A DNA stretch of 43,098 bases, taken from the NCBI RefSeq assembly GCF_002836945.1, contig NZ_NIJM01000037.1, positions 1 to 43,098 of the forward strand, in the 5' to 3' direction. Shown piece by piece: positions 20,701 through 30,222 of this stretch; the stretch's first letter is position 1, and each line of letters opens with the position of its first letter. Source of the stretch: Shewanella chilikensis (GTDB lineage Bacteria; Pseudomonadota; Gammaproteobacteria; Enterobacterales; Shewanellaceae). The notes under the pieces are model-generated. The model saw only the letters and a program-made list of their open reading frames with translations, did no database searches and was not told the DNA's origin. A program made the position numbers and the translations under genes.

Positions 20701-20963
20701 CCTTGTGCCAGAGGTTTGGCTTCGCCGCCCTGAGCGGGAATTCTGTAGATGTCACCCAGCAGATCAAAAACCAGATATTTGCCATCCGGGCTCAGGCTCA
20801 GATTCATCCAGGTACCTTCAGATACCTGAATTTTGGCTTGTTCAAGAGGAGCATTCAGCGGGGCATTGACGTCCCACTTGGGGGCTTGATCGTCACTGAA
20901 TGCCGAAGCTGAAAAGAGCAATGAAACAGCTGTGTACAGAGGGGTTAGTTTAGGTCTCAACAT
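17787..20963 (-). CDS. Exported TolB-like propeller fused to an amidohydrolase, 1058 aa
   Basis: The N-terminus (MLRPKLTPLYTAVSLLFSAS, then AFSDD) is a signal peptide, so the protein acts outside the cytoplasm. Residues about 45-600 contain many PD40/WD40-like repeats of the form SPDGKYLVF, SPDSQYLVA and SPDGKQLAY, which make a beta-propeller. Residues about 650-1040 are an amidohydrolase of the imidazolonepropionase-like group. They show KTLMPGLFDAHAHGA (HxH metal motif), TTVEHSLP, GAHGQREG and the end LGSITPGKLADLIVIDGNPL. The substrate is unknown; related fusions are annotated as peptidases or cyclic amidases without proof. It ends at the parS/terminator palindrome. A second parS site lies inside the coding sequence where it encodes DVPRGT at the propeller-amidohydrolase junction. 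A MOSC gene lies 100 bp upstream on the same strand. Confidence 0.9.
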   Translation of the reverse strand: MLRPKLTPLYTAVSLLFSASAFSDDQAPKWDVNAPLNAPLEQAKIQVSEGTWMNLSLSPDGKYLVFDLLGDIYRIPAQGGEAKPLAQGIAWQMQPVYSPDGKYIAFTSDQDGGDNIWVMNADGSNPRPVTNETFRLLNSPAWSPDSQYLVARKHFTASRSLGAGEVWLYHIAGGEGVKLTERPNDQKDLGEPAYSPDGRYIYFSQDATPGKTFHYSKDSVKGIYKIKRYDTQTGNIEVLVEGTGGAIRPTPSPDGKQLAYIKRDGFQSTLYLLDLASGKEQKLYGDLDRDMQETWAIHGVYPTMAWSPDSAEIYFWAKGKIHKLELASKQAAEIPFNVTTELAVQPTVRFKQDIDQQQLDVKMLRMAQVSPDGTKVIYEALGKIWVKQLPNGKPKRLTRLDEQLEELFPQWSRDGKRVVFTTWNDQQQGSVRTISARGGKTTTLTQKPGKYIEPTFSPDGKQVVFRKIAGGYITPKTWSQDPGLYLVDSNGKELKKLSAQGFQPQFGADNDRVYFMENGETPQLASISLSGFDKRVHYTSKHATEFRVSPDGKQLAFAERFRVWVTPFAKHGETVDIGPKATNLPVTQLSTRAGESISWGANSDQLYWTLGPELYQVSLDNDYREKNAKDKVQVTEIGFQTEIDVPRGTIAFVGGKIITMENDRVIDKGVVLVKDNHILAVGEADMEIPDDAMLVDISGKTLMPGLFDAHAHGAQGESEIIPQQNWQLYAGLALGVTSIHDPSNDTTEIFAASEQQKAGKIVGPRIFSTGTILYGANLPGYTSHIDSLDDAKFHLERLKKVGAFSVKSYNQPRRNQRQQVIAAARELEMMVVPEGGSLLQHNLTMIADGHTTVEHSLPAAAIYNDIKQFWSQTQVGYTPTLVVAYGGISGENYWYDKTDVWAHPRLSKYVPADLLRARSMRRPTAPDEHYNHFNVARVANEVNQLGIHPNIGAHGQREGLAAHWEMWMFAQGGMSNMEVLKTATLYPAKTFAMDHQLGSITPGKLADLIVIDGNPLEDIRVTDRVTHTMVNGKLYDAETMNQLNGDRKQRQPFFFEDI
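19017..19032. promoter_or_regulatory. parS: parS site 2, inside a coding sequence
   Basis: TGTTCCACGTGGAACA, identical to the other two copies, lies within the propeller-amidohydrolase gene. On the minus strand it falls in codons for Val-Pro-Arg-Gly-Thr, just before the start of the amidohydrolase domain. Intragenic parS sites are normal in bacteria. Confidence 0.85.
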
Positions 20964-21063
20964 GACAGCGGCCTTATTTTAGTTATCGGTTACCGACTGT
21001 CTGTTATCTCACAAATTTATTAACAGTAAAACCTCAATACTGTATCAATTGGTTTTCTGTTTT

Positions 21064-21534
21064 TTATAAGTCTAAGTTGCGATTTGGCCAACTATCGAGT
21101 ATCTGGACCGGGTCCTGAGGTCTGATTTTTCCCGGATTGATCACTTTGGCGGTACAGCCACCACGCCAAGCAGGCATTAATGCTGCTTCCAACCCTGGGT
21201 GTGCTCGCTCCATTTTGCCGCAAGGGTCTGTTTCTCCGGTAAGTTCAAGCACCAGATGCTCACCAATCTTCAGGTATTTCCCCACCAACTCAGGTGCAAA
21301 CTCCAGACCATCCAGCAGCAAGTTGGCTCTGCGGCTCGTCCAGGGAAGCTCTGTCTGCAATTGAGCACAGGCTTGTTGCCACTGCTGTTGGGACAATAGT
21401 GTCACTTGACGCTTTCCCGGTTTACCGAAAATGTCGCCCTCTACACCTTGAGCCAAACTGACTTCGGCATAAGGTAATAAATCCATTGGGGCGTTTCTTT
21501 GCTTTTTATGGGCGATAGCGAGCAGGGTAATCAT
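21064..21534 (-). CDS. MOSC domain protein, 156 aa
   Basis: MOSC domains occur in molybdenum-cofactor sulfurases and related proteins and are thought to carry or transfer sulfur on a conserved cysteine. The 156-aa product shows GVEGDIFGKPGKRQVTLLSQ, the binding region TSRRANLLLDGL, and the conserved ETDPCGKMERAHPGL and GGCTAKVINPGKIRPQD. A strong AGGAAGGAA site precedes the ATG at 21534. It starts 23 nt after tusA, so a sulfur-transfer pairing is plausible but not shown. Confidence 0.85.
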   Translation of the reverse strand: MITLLAIAHKKQRNAPMDLLPYAEVSLAQGVEGDIFGKPGKRQVTLLSQQQWQQACAQLQTELPWTSRRANLLLDGLEFAPELVGKYLKIGEHLVLELTGETDPCGKMERAHPGLEAALMPAWRGGCTAKVINPGKIRPQDPVQILDSWPNRNLDL

Positions 21535-21557
21535 TAGGTTCCTTCCTGGTAAGTGGG

Positions 21558-21803
21558 TTAGAGACCTTTCTTAATCAAATATTGATAAGGTAGGTTATCC
21601 GTTTGGCTGGCCACCAAGGTGTGGTCCATAAACTGGCAAAAGCTGGGAATATCTCTGGTGGTAGCCGGATCATCGGCGATAATGAGCAGAGTTTCTCCCT
21701 CGGCCATATAACGGACTTTCTTGCGAACCATCATGACAGGCTCCGGACACCTCAAACCTAAAGCATCCAGTTGATGTTGGGCACTGGCAAAAACCTGACT
21801 CAT
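21558..21803 (-). CDS. tusA: Sulfur carrier protein TusA
   Basis: TusA accepts persulfide sulfur from IscS and passes it on for tRNA thiolation and other pathways. The 81-aa product has the CPxP motif at Cys19 ([18 protein letters not shown]), the same position as in E. coli, and the C-terminal FCQFMDHTL region. AGAGG precedes the ATG. The downstream MOSC gene is probably cotranscribed. Confidence 0.93.
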   Translation of the reverse strand: MSQVFASAQHQLDALGLRCPEPVMMVRKKVRYMAEGETLLIIADDPATTRDIPSFCQFMDHTLVASQTDNLPYQYLIKKGL

Positions 21804-21895
21804 ATAACCTCTTACAACGAGAACAACAGAAGTGGCTAATATTACTCCAAGGCAGCGGTCAAACCAAGTTGGCAGCTATTTTTTGTGCTCTACCG

Positions 21896-21917
21896 CATTG
21901 TTCCACGTGGAACAATG
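21896..21917. promoter_or_regulatory. parS: parS site 3 in a 22-bp perfect palindrome
   Basis: The 16-bp core TGTTCCACGTGGAACA is at 21899-21914 and symmetry continues 3 bp on each side. It lies about 90 bp upstream of tusA in non-coding DNA, 2882 bp from site 2. It could also affect tusA transcription if ParB spreads. Confidence 0.88.
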
Positions 21918-22056
21918 TCTTACTCGTTATTCAGCTCGGGGTTCTACTTCTCATTCAATCAAAGCGCTTTATCGTCAGAGAGCTAACCTCGTATTTGTGG
22001 ACATCAGGTTAATTAAAGGGGTATCTCTGTGATGGGGATAAACAGCTTTTACATAA

Positions 22057-22085
22057 AAAAACCGCTTAAGAAATAAGCGGTTTTT
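22057..22085. terminator. Bidirectional-looking terminator downstream of fadA
   Basis: A 12-bp perfect stem (22057-22068 with 22074-22085, loop AGAAA) with A-run and T-run ends lies about 50 bp past the fadA stop, so it can end fadBA transcripts on the minus strand. Confidence 0.85.
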
Positions 22086-22134
22086 CATTGAGAAGGGCAG
22101 CTTTTCTATGCCCCTCTGTGTTGGCTATATTTAC

Positions 22135-23319
<1,185 letters not shown>

Positions 23320-25470
23320 TTAGGCCTGATAGTAAGAACCGTTGTTGGCTGCCAGTTCACGCATGCCATCGGTCACTTGGTAGAGTCCCCCCAGGTGGGC
23401 GTATTTGTCAGCCAGGGCGACAAAGTTGGCAACGCCCATGGTATCCAGATAGCGGAACACACCGCCTCTGAATGGTGGGAAGCCAAGACCATATACCAGA
23501 CCCATGTCGGCTTCGGCCGGGGTGGCGACTATGCCTTCTTCCAGGCAGCGTACGGTTTCAATAATCATGGGGATCATGGTGCGGGCGATGATTTCATCGC
23601 TGCTGAACTCTTTGAGTTCACCGTATTCGGCCTGCAGTAATTCGTAGCTGACAGGATCCTTGTCTTTCTTCGGCTTACCACGCTTATCCACAGAATACTG
23701 GTAGAAACCTCTACCGTTCTTCTGCCCCAGGCGCTCATGACCAAACATGATATCTATGGCGTCTTTGCCTGTTTTGCCCATACGGTCCGGGAAGCCTTCG
23801 GCCATGACGGCCTGGGCGTGATGGCCGGTATCCAAACCGACTACATCCAGCAGATAAGCCGGGCCCATAGGCCAACCAAACTGTTTCTCCATCACCTTGT
23901 CGACGGCGATAAAGTCTGCACCATCGGCCAGCAGGCCGTTAAAGCCGGCGAAATAGGGGAAGAGTACCCGGTTAACAAAGAAGCCGGGGCAGTCGTTGAC
24001 CACAATCGGCGTCTTACCCATCTTGCTGGCATAGGCCACTACAGAGGAGATGGTTTCTTCCGAGCTGTGTTCGCCACGGATCACTTCCACCAGAGGCATC
24101 TTGTGCACTGGGTTAAAGAAGTGCATGCCGCAGAAGCGGGAAGGGTCTTTCAGACTCTTGGCAAGCAGGTTAATCGAGATGGTTGAGGTGTTGGACGCTA
24201 TGATGGCATCGGCAGCTAGCTGCTGCTCGACTTCGGCCAGCACAGTAGCCTTAACCTTGGGATGTTCTACTACCGCTTCTACTACTATATTGGCGTCTTT
24301 GACAGCGCTGTAATCGAGCGATGGGGTGATGTTATTGAGCACTTTGGCCATCTTGGCCGGGGTGGAGCGACCACGCTCTACCTGGGCCGTCAGTAGCTTG
24401 GCCGCCTCGTTAAGGCCGAGATCCAGCGCCTTCTGCGCTATGTCTTTCATCACAATCGGTGTACCTTTGCTGGCACTTTGGTAGGCGATACCGCCGCCCA
24501 TAATGCCTGCGCCCAATACAGCGGCTTGTTCTATGTTCTTGGCTTGTTTGGCGGCCTTCTTGGCTTTGCCTTTGACCAGTTGGTCATTGAGGAAGATGCC
24601 GATCAGCGCCTTGGCCACATCAGTTTTGGCCAGTTGAATAAAGGCTTGATGTTCTACCAATAAGGCTTCTTCGCGCCCCAGACCGGCTGCCTTTTCCACA
24701 ACGTTAACCGCCGCCATTGGCGCCGGATAGTGCTTGCCGGCAACGGAAAAAACCATGCCCTTGGCTGTGGTGAACGACATCATGGCTTCTAGCTTTGGCA
24801 GTGTCAGTGGCGACTGTTTACGTTGACGGCGGCTCTGCCAGTCAAGTTTGCCAGCCAGCGCGTCCTGTAGCATCTGTAGTGCTGCGGCCTGGAGCTGCTC
24901 TGGAGCCACGACGGCATCTACTGCGCCAACTTTGAGAGCGGCTTCTGGGCGTTGGTCTTTGCCTGTGGTGATCCACTCCAGTGCATTGTCTGCACCTATC
25001 ACTCTGGGCAGACGCACTGTGCCACCGAATCCCGGGATGATCCCCAGCTTGGTTTCCGGCAGGCCGATTCGGGCACTGGTGTCGGCAATGCGGAAGTCTG
25101 TGGCCAAAATGGTTTCGCAACCACCGCCCAAGGCAAAACCATTGATGGCAGAAGCGGTTGGGAAAGGCATGTCTTCCAGCTTGTTGAATACCGCATTGGC
25201 TTGCTGCAACCATGACAAGAGTACTTCATCTTCCTGAGCGAACAACCCGAGGAACTCAGTAATGTCGGCGCCGACTATAAAGGCAGCTTTAGCCGATGTC
25301 AGCAGCAGTGCTTTCACGCTGGATTCTGCTTTGATGGCGTCCAGAGCCTCATCCAGAGAGGTCAGGGTGGCGCGGTCGAATTTGTTTACCGATCCTTCGG
25401 CATTGAAGCAAAGGCGGGCGATATTATTCTCGAGTAACTCAACTTGAATCATCGAATTTTGGTAGATCAT
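23320..25470 (-). CDS. fadB: Fatty acid oxidation complex alpha subunit FadB
   Basis: A bifunctional enzyme with enoyl-CoA hydratase/isomerase and 3-hydroxyacyl-CoA dehydrogenase activities. The N-terminal crotonase domain has [12 protein letters not shown], the glycine-rich oxyanion loop [17 protein letters not shown] and [16 protein letters not shown]. The central NAD-binding domain has [12 protein letters not shown], and the catalytic motif is [15 protein letters not shown] 719-aa frame starts at 25479, but the ATG at 25470 has AAGGA at correct spacing and gives 716 aa, matching Shewanella FadB as I recall it. It is first in fadBA, and a PsrA-like operator lies about 100 bp upstream. Confidence 0.96.
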   Translation of the reverse strand: MIYQNSMIQVELLENNIARLCFNAEGSVNKFDRATLTSLDEALDAIKAESSVKALLLTSAKAAFIVGADITEFLGLFAQEDEVLLSWLQQANAVFNKLEDMPFPTASAINGFALGGGCETILATDFRIADTSARIGLPETKLGIIPGFGGTVRLPRVIGADNALEWITTGKDQRPEAALKVGAVDAVVAPEQLQAAALQMLQDALAGKLDWQSRRQRKQSPLTLPKLEAMMSFTTAKGMVFSVAGKHYPAPMAAVNVVEKAAGLGREEALLVEHQAFIQLAKTDVAKALIGIFLNDQLVKGKAKKAAKQAKNIEQAAVLGAGIMGGGIAYQSASKGTPIVMKDIAQKALDLGLNEAAKLLTAQVERGRSTPAKMAKVLNNITPSLDYSAVKDANIVVEAVVEHPKVKATVLAEVEQQLAADAIIASNTSTISINLLAKSLKDPSRFCGMHFFNPVHKMPLVEVIRGEHSSEETISSVVAYASKMGKTPIVVNDCPGFFVNRVLFPYFAGFNGLLADGADFIAVDKVMEKQFGWPMGPAYLLDVVGLDTGHHAQAVMAEGFPDRMGKTGKDAIDIMFGHERLGQKNGRGFYQYSVDKRGKPKKDKDPVSYELLQAEYGELKEFSSDEIIARTMIPMIIETVRCLEEGIVATPAEADMGLVYGLGFPPFRGGVFRYLDTMGVANFVALADKYAHLGGLYQVTDGMRELAANNGSYYQA

Positions 25471-25570
25471 TGCTTGCATCCTTATTGCTTAGGAGTAGGG
25501 CAGCTCAGGCCATCATTTGACCAGTTGTTGCTCAGTGTGCTTCGAAAAAAGGAAAAATACAACACCCAAT

Positions 25571-25586
25571 TTAAACGATCGTTTAA
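25571..25586. promoter_or_regulatory. Putative PsrA-type operator upstream of fadB
   Basis: TTAAACGATCGTTTAA is a perfect 16-bp palindrome in the region between divergent fadB and pepQ. It contains AAAC-N4-GTTT, the arrangement described for sites of the TetR-type fatty-acid regulator PsrA in gammaproteobacteria. Position and symmetry support control of fadBA in response to long-chain acyl-CoA or free fatty acid. No PsrA gene is in the window. Confidence 0.55.
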
Positions 25587-25709
25587 TTGCTTGCCGGTTA
25601 GCTGCAAATTTCAGCTTTGTGATACACTGCACATTGGCTTTTGTTGTAACTGTGAACAGCGTCCAATGGCAAGGGGAACCTTGATTTCAGATAACAGGAA
25701 CGGCTTATT

Positions 25710-27029
25710 ATGCAACTGGCTCAGCATTATCAATCACATATAAATATTCTTAATCAAAGAGTTGCCGAGATTTGTGCCCGTGAGGGACTGTCTGGGTTGG
25801 CAATTCATTCGGGTCAACCCCACAGGCAGTTTCTGGACGATATCGATTACCCCTTTAAGGTGAATCCCCATTTCAAGGCCTGGGTGCCTTTACTGGAAAC
25901 GCCTCACTGTTGGTTGCTGGTCAATGGTCGCGATAAGCCAATACTAATCTTCTACCGTCCCGAAGACTTCTGGCATAAGGTGACAGATCTGCCGCAAAGC
26001 TTCTGGTGTGACAGCTTTGATATCCGTATTTTGACCAAGGCCGATAAGGTGGCGGACCTCCTGCCTGTGGCAGAGGGTTGCTGGGCCTATATTGGTGAAC
26101 ACCTGGAAGTGGCTTCTGTGCTCGGATTTAACAACTGTAATCCAGAAGCCGTAATGAGTTACATGCATTTTTATCGTGCCTGTAAGACAGATTACGAGTT
26201 GGAATGTATGCGTCAGGCCAACCATATTGCGGTCGAGGGCCATCGCGCGGCCAAGAACGCCTTCTACAATGGTGCCAGTGAGTTTGAAATCCAACAGCAA
26301 TATCTGAATGCCATAGCACAAGGGGAGAATCAGGTTCCCTATGGCAATATTATAGCCCTCAACCAAAACGCCGCTATTTTGCATTACACTGCGTTGGAGC
26401 ATGAAAGCCCACAGCAGAGGTTGTCTTTTCTGATCGATGCCGGTGCTTCTTTCCACGGCTATGCCGCCGATATCAGCCGTACCTATGCTTTTGAAAAAAA
26501 TAGGTTCCACGATCTTATCCTGGCGATGAATCAACTGCAGCTTCAACTGATTGAGCACTTGCGACCCGGCAAACGTTATACCGAACTGCATCTGCAGGCT
26601 CATCAACAGCTGGCGACTCTGTTACTTGAAGTCGGTCTGGCCAATGGCTCACAAGAGACGCTGTTGGAGCAGGGCATTACCCGGGCGTTCTTCCCTCATG
26701 GGCTGGGGCATATGTTGGGATTGCAGGTGCATGATGTCGGTGGTTTCTTCAATGACGAGCGCGGCACTCATGTGGCCCCTCCTGAAGATCACCCGTTTCT
26801 GCGCTGCACCAGGACTATGGCGCCCGGGCATGTAGTAACCATAGAACCAGGACTCTATTTCATCGATAGCCTGTTGGTGCCTCTTAAGCTAGATGGCCGT
26901 AAGAAGTTGGTGGATTGGGACCTCGTCGCCAGTTTACGTCCGTTTGGTGGGATCCGTATCGAAGACAATGTCATAATCCACGCCCATGGCAACGAAAATA
27001 TGACTCGAGAGTCAGGTCTCATTGATTGA
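25710..27029 (+). CDS. pepQ: Xaa-Pro dipeptidase PepQ
   Basis: A cytoplasmic two-metal peptidase that splits dipeptides with C-terminal proline. The 439-aa product has the creatinase-like N-terminal domain and the pita-bread domain. Metal ligands are visible: the two aspartates in [20 protein letters not shown], the histidine in [14 protein letters not shown], and glutamates in VTIEPGLYF and GIRIEDN. The start at 25710 has AGGAA upstream. As in E. coli it is divergent from fadBA and followed by yigZ, whose start overlaps its end. Confidence 0.95.
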   Translation: MQLAQHYQSHINILNQRVAEICAREGLSGLAIHSGQPHRQFLDDIDYPFKVNPHFKAWVPLLETPHCWLLVNGRDKPILIFYRPEDFWHKVTDLPQSFWCDSFDIRILTKADKVADLLPVAEGCWAYIGEHLEVASVLGFNNCNPEAVMSYMHFYRACKTDYELECMRQANHIAVEGHRAAKNAFYNGASEFEIQQQYLNAIAQGENQVPYGNIIALNQNAAILHYTALEHESPQQRLSFLIDAGASFHGYAADISRTYAFEKNRFHDLILAMNQLQLQLIEHLRPGKRYTELHLQAHQQLATLLLEVGLANGSQETLLEQGITRAFFPHGLGHMLGLQVHDVGGFFNDERGTHVAPPEDHPFLRCTRTMAPGHVVTIEPGLYFIDSLLVPLKLDGRKKLVDWDLVASLRPFGGIRIEDNVIIHAHGNENMTRESGLID

Positions 27030-27636
27030 AAGTTATCCCATTGCGGCAGAAGAGCTGGAATATGAAGAAGAGATAAAGCACAGCCGCTTTATCTCTCTGG
27101 TATTTCCCTGTCATTCGCCGGAAGAGTTTAAACAGCAACTACAACAGATAAAGCTGCGTTATCCGGGGGCTAGTCATTATTGCCAGGCATTTATTTGTGG
27201 TGCAGCCATGGGGCAGTCGGCCATGGGGTCGAGTGATGATGGCGAGCCTGGCGGTAGTGCCGGTCGCCCCATGTTGGCGGTATTGCATGGGGCTGGCATA
27301 GGTGAGATTGGCGCGGTTGTCGTGCGTTACTATGGCGGCACCAAGTTGGGTGTGGGTGGGCTGGTTCGTGCCTACAGTAGTGGGCTCAAGCAGATGCTGC
27401 CACGGCTGGCGACCAAGACAAAAATGCTCAGGGAAAAAGGCCGTTTGGTTTGCCGTTACGACCAATTGGCCGATATCGAACATCTGCTGCAAAGGCTTGA
27501 CGTGTTGATAGAGGAGCGGGAGTTTTCCGACCATATTCGCCTGACTCTGGCTGTGCCCTTATCTGTTACCGAGAGTATCAATAACGAGTTGGCTCCCATG
27601 AGCCAAGGACAATTAAAGATAGATTTTTCACAGTGA
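27022..27636 (+). CDS. yigZ: YigZ/IMPACT family protein
   Basis: A 204-aa member of the UPF0029/IMPACT family, of uncertain biochemical role (links to translation control have been proposed). It shows [32 protein letters not shown] and [20 protein letters not shown], the family core, and a C-terminal ferredoxin-like domain. The start is taken as TTG at 27022, which overlaps pepQ by 8 nt; other starts are possible. Part of the pepQ-yigZ-trkH-hemG cluster shared with E. coli. Confidence 0.92.
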   Translation: MIESYPIAAEELEYEEEIKHSRFISLVFPCHSPEEFKQQLQQIKLRYPGASHYCQAFICGAAMGQSAMGSSDDGEPGGSAGRPMLAVLHGAGIGEIGAVVVRYYGGTKLGVGGLVRAYSSGLKQMLPRLATKTKMLREKGRLVCRYDQLADIEHLLQRLDVLIEEREFSDHIRLTLAVPLSVTESINNELAPMSQGQLKIDFSQ

Positions 27637-27700
27637 ACACTCTGATAACTTGTGCGACAATGCTGGGTTTTATTGGCCAATGGACTGATTGAAAAACGGC

Positions 27701-29158
27701 ATGCATTACCGAACAATTACCCGTATTACCGGGTTACTGATAGGGCTTTTCTCCATCACTATGCTGCCCCCGGCATTGGTGGCCCTTATCTATGAAGACG
27801 GCGGTGGTACGGCGTTTATTAAAGCCTTCTTTATCAGTCTATTTATCGGTTTCTGGCTCTGGTATCCCAATCGCCACCATAAGGCAGAACTCAAGACCCG
27901 AGAGGGTTTTTTGATAGTGGTGCTGTTCTGGACCGTACTTGGTGCCATAGGTACCTTGCCCTTTTTGCTATCGAAACAGCCGGACTTGTCACTGGCCGAC
28001 AGTATTTTTGAATCTTTTTCGGCGCTGACAACCACGGGGGCCACTGTGATAGTCGGCTTGGATAACCTGCCAAAGGCGATACTCTTTTATCGTCACTTGC
28101 TGCAATGGTTAGGTGGCATGGGGATCATTGTACTGGCGGTAGCTATTCTGCCGGTTTTGGGTATTGGGGGGATGCAGCTTTACCGAGCCGAGATCCCAGG
28201 GCCCGTCAAAGACTCCAAGATGACCCCAAGGATTGCCGAAACTGCCAAGACGCTCTGGTATATCTACCTGATGTTGACCCTGGCCTGTGCCGGCGCCTAC
28301 TGGCTCGCTGGTATGAGTGCCTTCGATGCCATCAGTCATTCATTTTCTACTATCGCTATTGGCGGTTTCTCCACCCATGACGCCAGTATGGGCTACTTTC
28401 AAAGCCCAACCATCAATTTGATTTGCGTGGTATTTCTACTGATTGCGGCAGTGAACTTCAGCCTGCACTTTGCGGCGTTTTCCCGCCGGGGGATCAACTT
28501 CAGGGTTTATTTTCGTGATGCCGAATTCAAGGCGCTTATCGCTATTCAGTTACTGCTGACCGCCATCTGTTTCGCCACCTTGTATCACTCAGGCATCTAT
28601 GACACACCGGAGCAAACTCTGGATCATGCGCTGTTTCAGGCAGTCTCTATTTCCACCACAGCCGGTTTTGGTACCGAGAGCTTCCATGTTTGGCCGCTGT
28701 TTCTGCCCATCCTATTGATGTTTTCCAGCTTTATCGGCGGCAGTGGCGGTTCTACTGCTGGCGGGATCAAGGTTATCCGCGTGGTGTTACTGCTGTTGCA
28801 GGGGTCGCGCGAGCTTAAGCGTCTAATTCACCCCAGGGCTATGTTCTCGATTCGTATCGGTTCCAAGGCGTTGCCGGATAGAGTAATAGATGCTGTTTGG
28901 GGCTTCTTTTCCGCCTATGCCTTAGTGTTTGTCATTTGTATGCTGATCCTGATGGCCATGGGAATGGATGCGATAACGGCCTTCAGCGCCACCGCAGCTT
29001 GCCTCAACAACCTGGGGCCAGGCCTTGGCGAAGTTGCCAGCAACTACGCCAGCATAGAAGATGGCGCCAAGTATGTGCTTGTGGTTGCCATGTTGTTTGG
29101 GCGCTTGGAAATCTTTACCTTATTGGTGTTGTTTACCCCGACTTTCTGGAAGAACTGA
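27701..29158 (+). CDS. trkH: Trk system potassium uptake protein TrkH
   Basis: The membrane-embedded channel subunit of the Trk K+ system, which works with TrkA. The 485-aa product (start ATG at 27701, MHYRTITRITGLL, chosen by similarity to E. coli; a TTG at 27689 would add 4 residues) has four selectivity-loop motifs: TTTGATVI, AIGGFSTHD, TTAGFGTE and LNNLGPGLG. Many transmembrane helices are evident. Its stop codon overlaps the hemG start (TGATG), so the two are translationally coupled as in E. coli. Confidence 0.95.
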   Translation: MHYRTITRITGLLIGLFSITMLPPALVALIYEDGGGTAFIKAFFISLFIGFWLWYPNRHHKAELKTREGFLIVVLFWTVLGAIGTLPFLLSKQPDLSLADSIFESFSALTTTGATVIVGLDNLPKAILFYRHLLQWLGGMGIIVLAVAILPVLGIGGMQLYRAEIPGPVKDSKMTPRIAETAKTLWYIYLMLTLACAGAYWLAGMSAFDAISHSFSTIAIGGFSTHDASMGYFQSPTINLICVVFLLIAAVNFSLHFAAFSRRGINFRVYFRDAEFKALIAIQLLLTAICFATLYHSGIYDTPEQTLDHALFQAVSISTTAGFGTESFHVWPLFLPILLMFSSFIGGSGGSTAGGIKVIRVVLLLLQGSRELKRLIHPRAMFSIRIGSKALPDRVIDAVWGFFSAYALVFVICMLILMAMGMDAITAFSATAACLNNLGPGLGEVASNYASIEDGAKYVLVVAMLFGRLEIFTLLVLFTPTFWKN

Positions 29159-29685
29159 TGAGCAAAACTCTGATTATTTATTCGACCGTTGATGGCCAGA
29201 CCAAGGCGATATGCCAGACAATGGCTGATGAATTGAGCAAAGCGGGTGAGACAGTCTCTATGGTATCGCTGGCTGAGGCGGAAGCTGAGCCTCTGCAGAC
29301 TTTCGATAAAATCTTGGTGGGTGCCAGCATACGTTATGGTAAGCATAGGCCGGAGCTGTATCGTTTCGTCAATAACCACCATGCGCTGCTGAACGCCAAG
29401 AAGAACGCCTTCTTTACCGTGAATGTCGTGGCCCGTAAGCCGGAAAAGAATACCCCGGAAACCAACCCTTATATGCAGAAGTTTTTGCAGTTGTCCCTGT
29501 GGCAGCCGCAATTGCAAGGCGTGTTTGCCGGCAAGATAGCCTATCCTAACTACGGCTTATTTGACCGTAGCATGATTCGGCTGATCATGTGGATAACCAA
29601 GGGGCCAACTGATATCAGCGGTACTTATGAATTCACCGATTGGCAGCGGGTGAAGGCCTTTGCCGCCGAGTTTGCCGAGCTTTAA
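29158..29685 (+). CDS. hemG: Menaquinone-dependent protoporphyrinogen oxidase HemG
   Basis: HemG is a flavodoxin-like FMN enzyme that oxidises protoporphyrinogen IX to protoporphyrin IX and passes electrons to the quinone pool. The start at 29158 (MSKTLIIYSTVDGQTKAICQTMA) overlaps the trkH stop and gives 175 aa, near the 181 aa of E. coli; the open frame extends further upstream inside trkH but that part is not coding. The FMN-phosphate loop is in YSTVDGQTK. The long-chain insert typical of HemG is seen as FFTVNVVARKPEKNTPETNP. A paralogue lies at 30223, with a regulator between. Confidence 0.93.
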   Translation: MSKTLIIYSTVDGQTKAICQTMADELSKAGETVSMVSLAEAEAEPLQTFDKILVGASIRYGKHRPELYRFVNNHHALLNAKKNAFFTVNVVARKPEKNTPETNPYMQKFLQLSLWQPQLQGVFAGKIAYPNYGLFDRSMIRLIMWITKGPTDISGTYEFTDWQRVKAFAAEFAEL

Positions 29686-29688
29686 GAC

Positions 29689-29994
29689 CTAAGCGCAATA
29701 CTTGCGGTGCAGGATAGAGATGACCTCTGTGACCTGCTGGTTCTTGAGCGAGTAGTAAACAACCTGCGAACTCTTGCGGGTTGCCACCAGATCTTCGGCG
29801 CGCAGTACTGCCAGATGTTGTGACAGAGCAGATTGGCTCAGGGGTACGGTTTCATTCAACTGAGTGACGCTCAGCTCTTGATCCAGTAGTAGGCAGAGGA
29901 TCATCAGGCGGTAAGGGTTGGCGATGGCTTTGAGCCATTTGGCAGCATTTTCCGCATTGGAAAGCATGGCTGCGATATCAATATCTTTTTGCAT
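29689..29994 (-). CDS. ArsR-family repressor of BigR/YgaV type, likely thiol-redox sensor
   Basis: A 101-aa winged-helix regulator. It has AKWLKAIANPYRLMILCLLL, the recognition region SQSALSQHLAVLRAEDLVAT and a beta-wing around QVVYYSL. Two cysteines stand at residue 34 (RLMILC) and residue 100 (HRKYCA-end). This is the placement known for BigR, SqrR and YgaV, which sense persulfide or sulfide through a disulfide or polysulfide bridge, whereas metal-sensing ArsR proteins use a CxC motif that is absent here. The gene is convergent with hemG (3-nt gap) and divergent from the second HemG gene. A dyad at 30020 lies 26 bp upstream of its start. The sensing role is inferred from the cysteine positions. 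Confidence 0.85.
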   Translation of the reverse strand: MQKDIDIAAMLSNAENAAKWLKAIANPYRLMILCLLLDQELSVTQLNETVPLSQSALSQHLAVLRAEDLVATRKSSQVVYYSLKNQQVTEVISILHRKYCA

Positions 29995-30019
29995 CAGCTT
30001 GGAACCTCTTCGCCTTTTG

Positions 30020-30035
30020 ATTAGGTTATTCTAAT
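30020..30035. promoter_or_regulatory. Possible ArsR operator
   Basis: ATTAG-N6-CTAAT (a 5-bp perfect dyad) lies just upstream of the ArsR gene, in the divergent region with the second HemG gene. It is a candidate autoregulatory site. It is short, so chance is possible. Confidence 0.35.
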
Positions 30036-30222
30036 TGAATGGGGAGATGAGCACAATCATCAGTCTTTTATCTGGATCGCAATTCTAGCCTGAAAACTAC
30101 CGATTCAGCGCAATTTGCGGCAATATTCTCAAGAGTTGAAGCCGATTATGTGATCTCTCAACTTGTTCAATCCGGGCGACAAGCTACACAATTTAAGTTA
30201 CAGACACTCAATAGGCGAACTT

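Larger units (their letters stand above)
21804..22134. other. Intergenic region between tusA and fadA
   Basis: About 330 bp holding parS site 3 (21896-21917) and the terminator at 22057-22085. An overlapping plus-strand frame (21832-22032) looks like noise. The tusA promoter must lie here but I could not place it with confidence. Confidence 0.5.

Noticed and set aside
23694..23702. A perfect DnaA box (TTATCCACA) inside fadB
   Set aside because: A single 9-mer is likely to occur by chance in 43 kb on two strands. It has no GATC cluster or other origin feature around it.
28897..29157. N-terminal extension of hemG inside trkH
   Set aside because: The open frame is an alternative reading of trkH. 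The start at 29158 overlaps the trkH stop and gives the normal HemG length.
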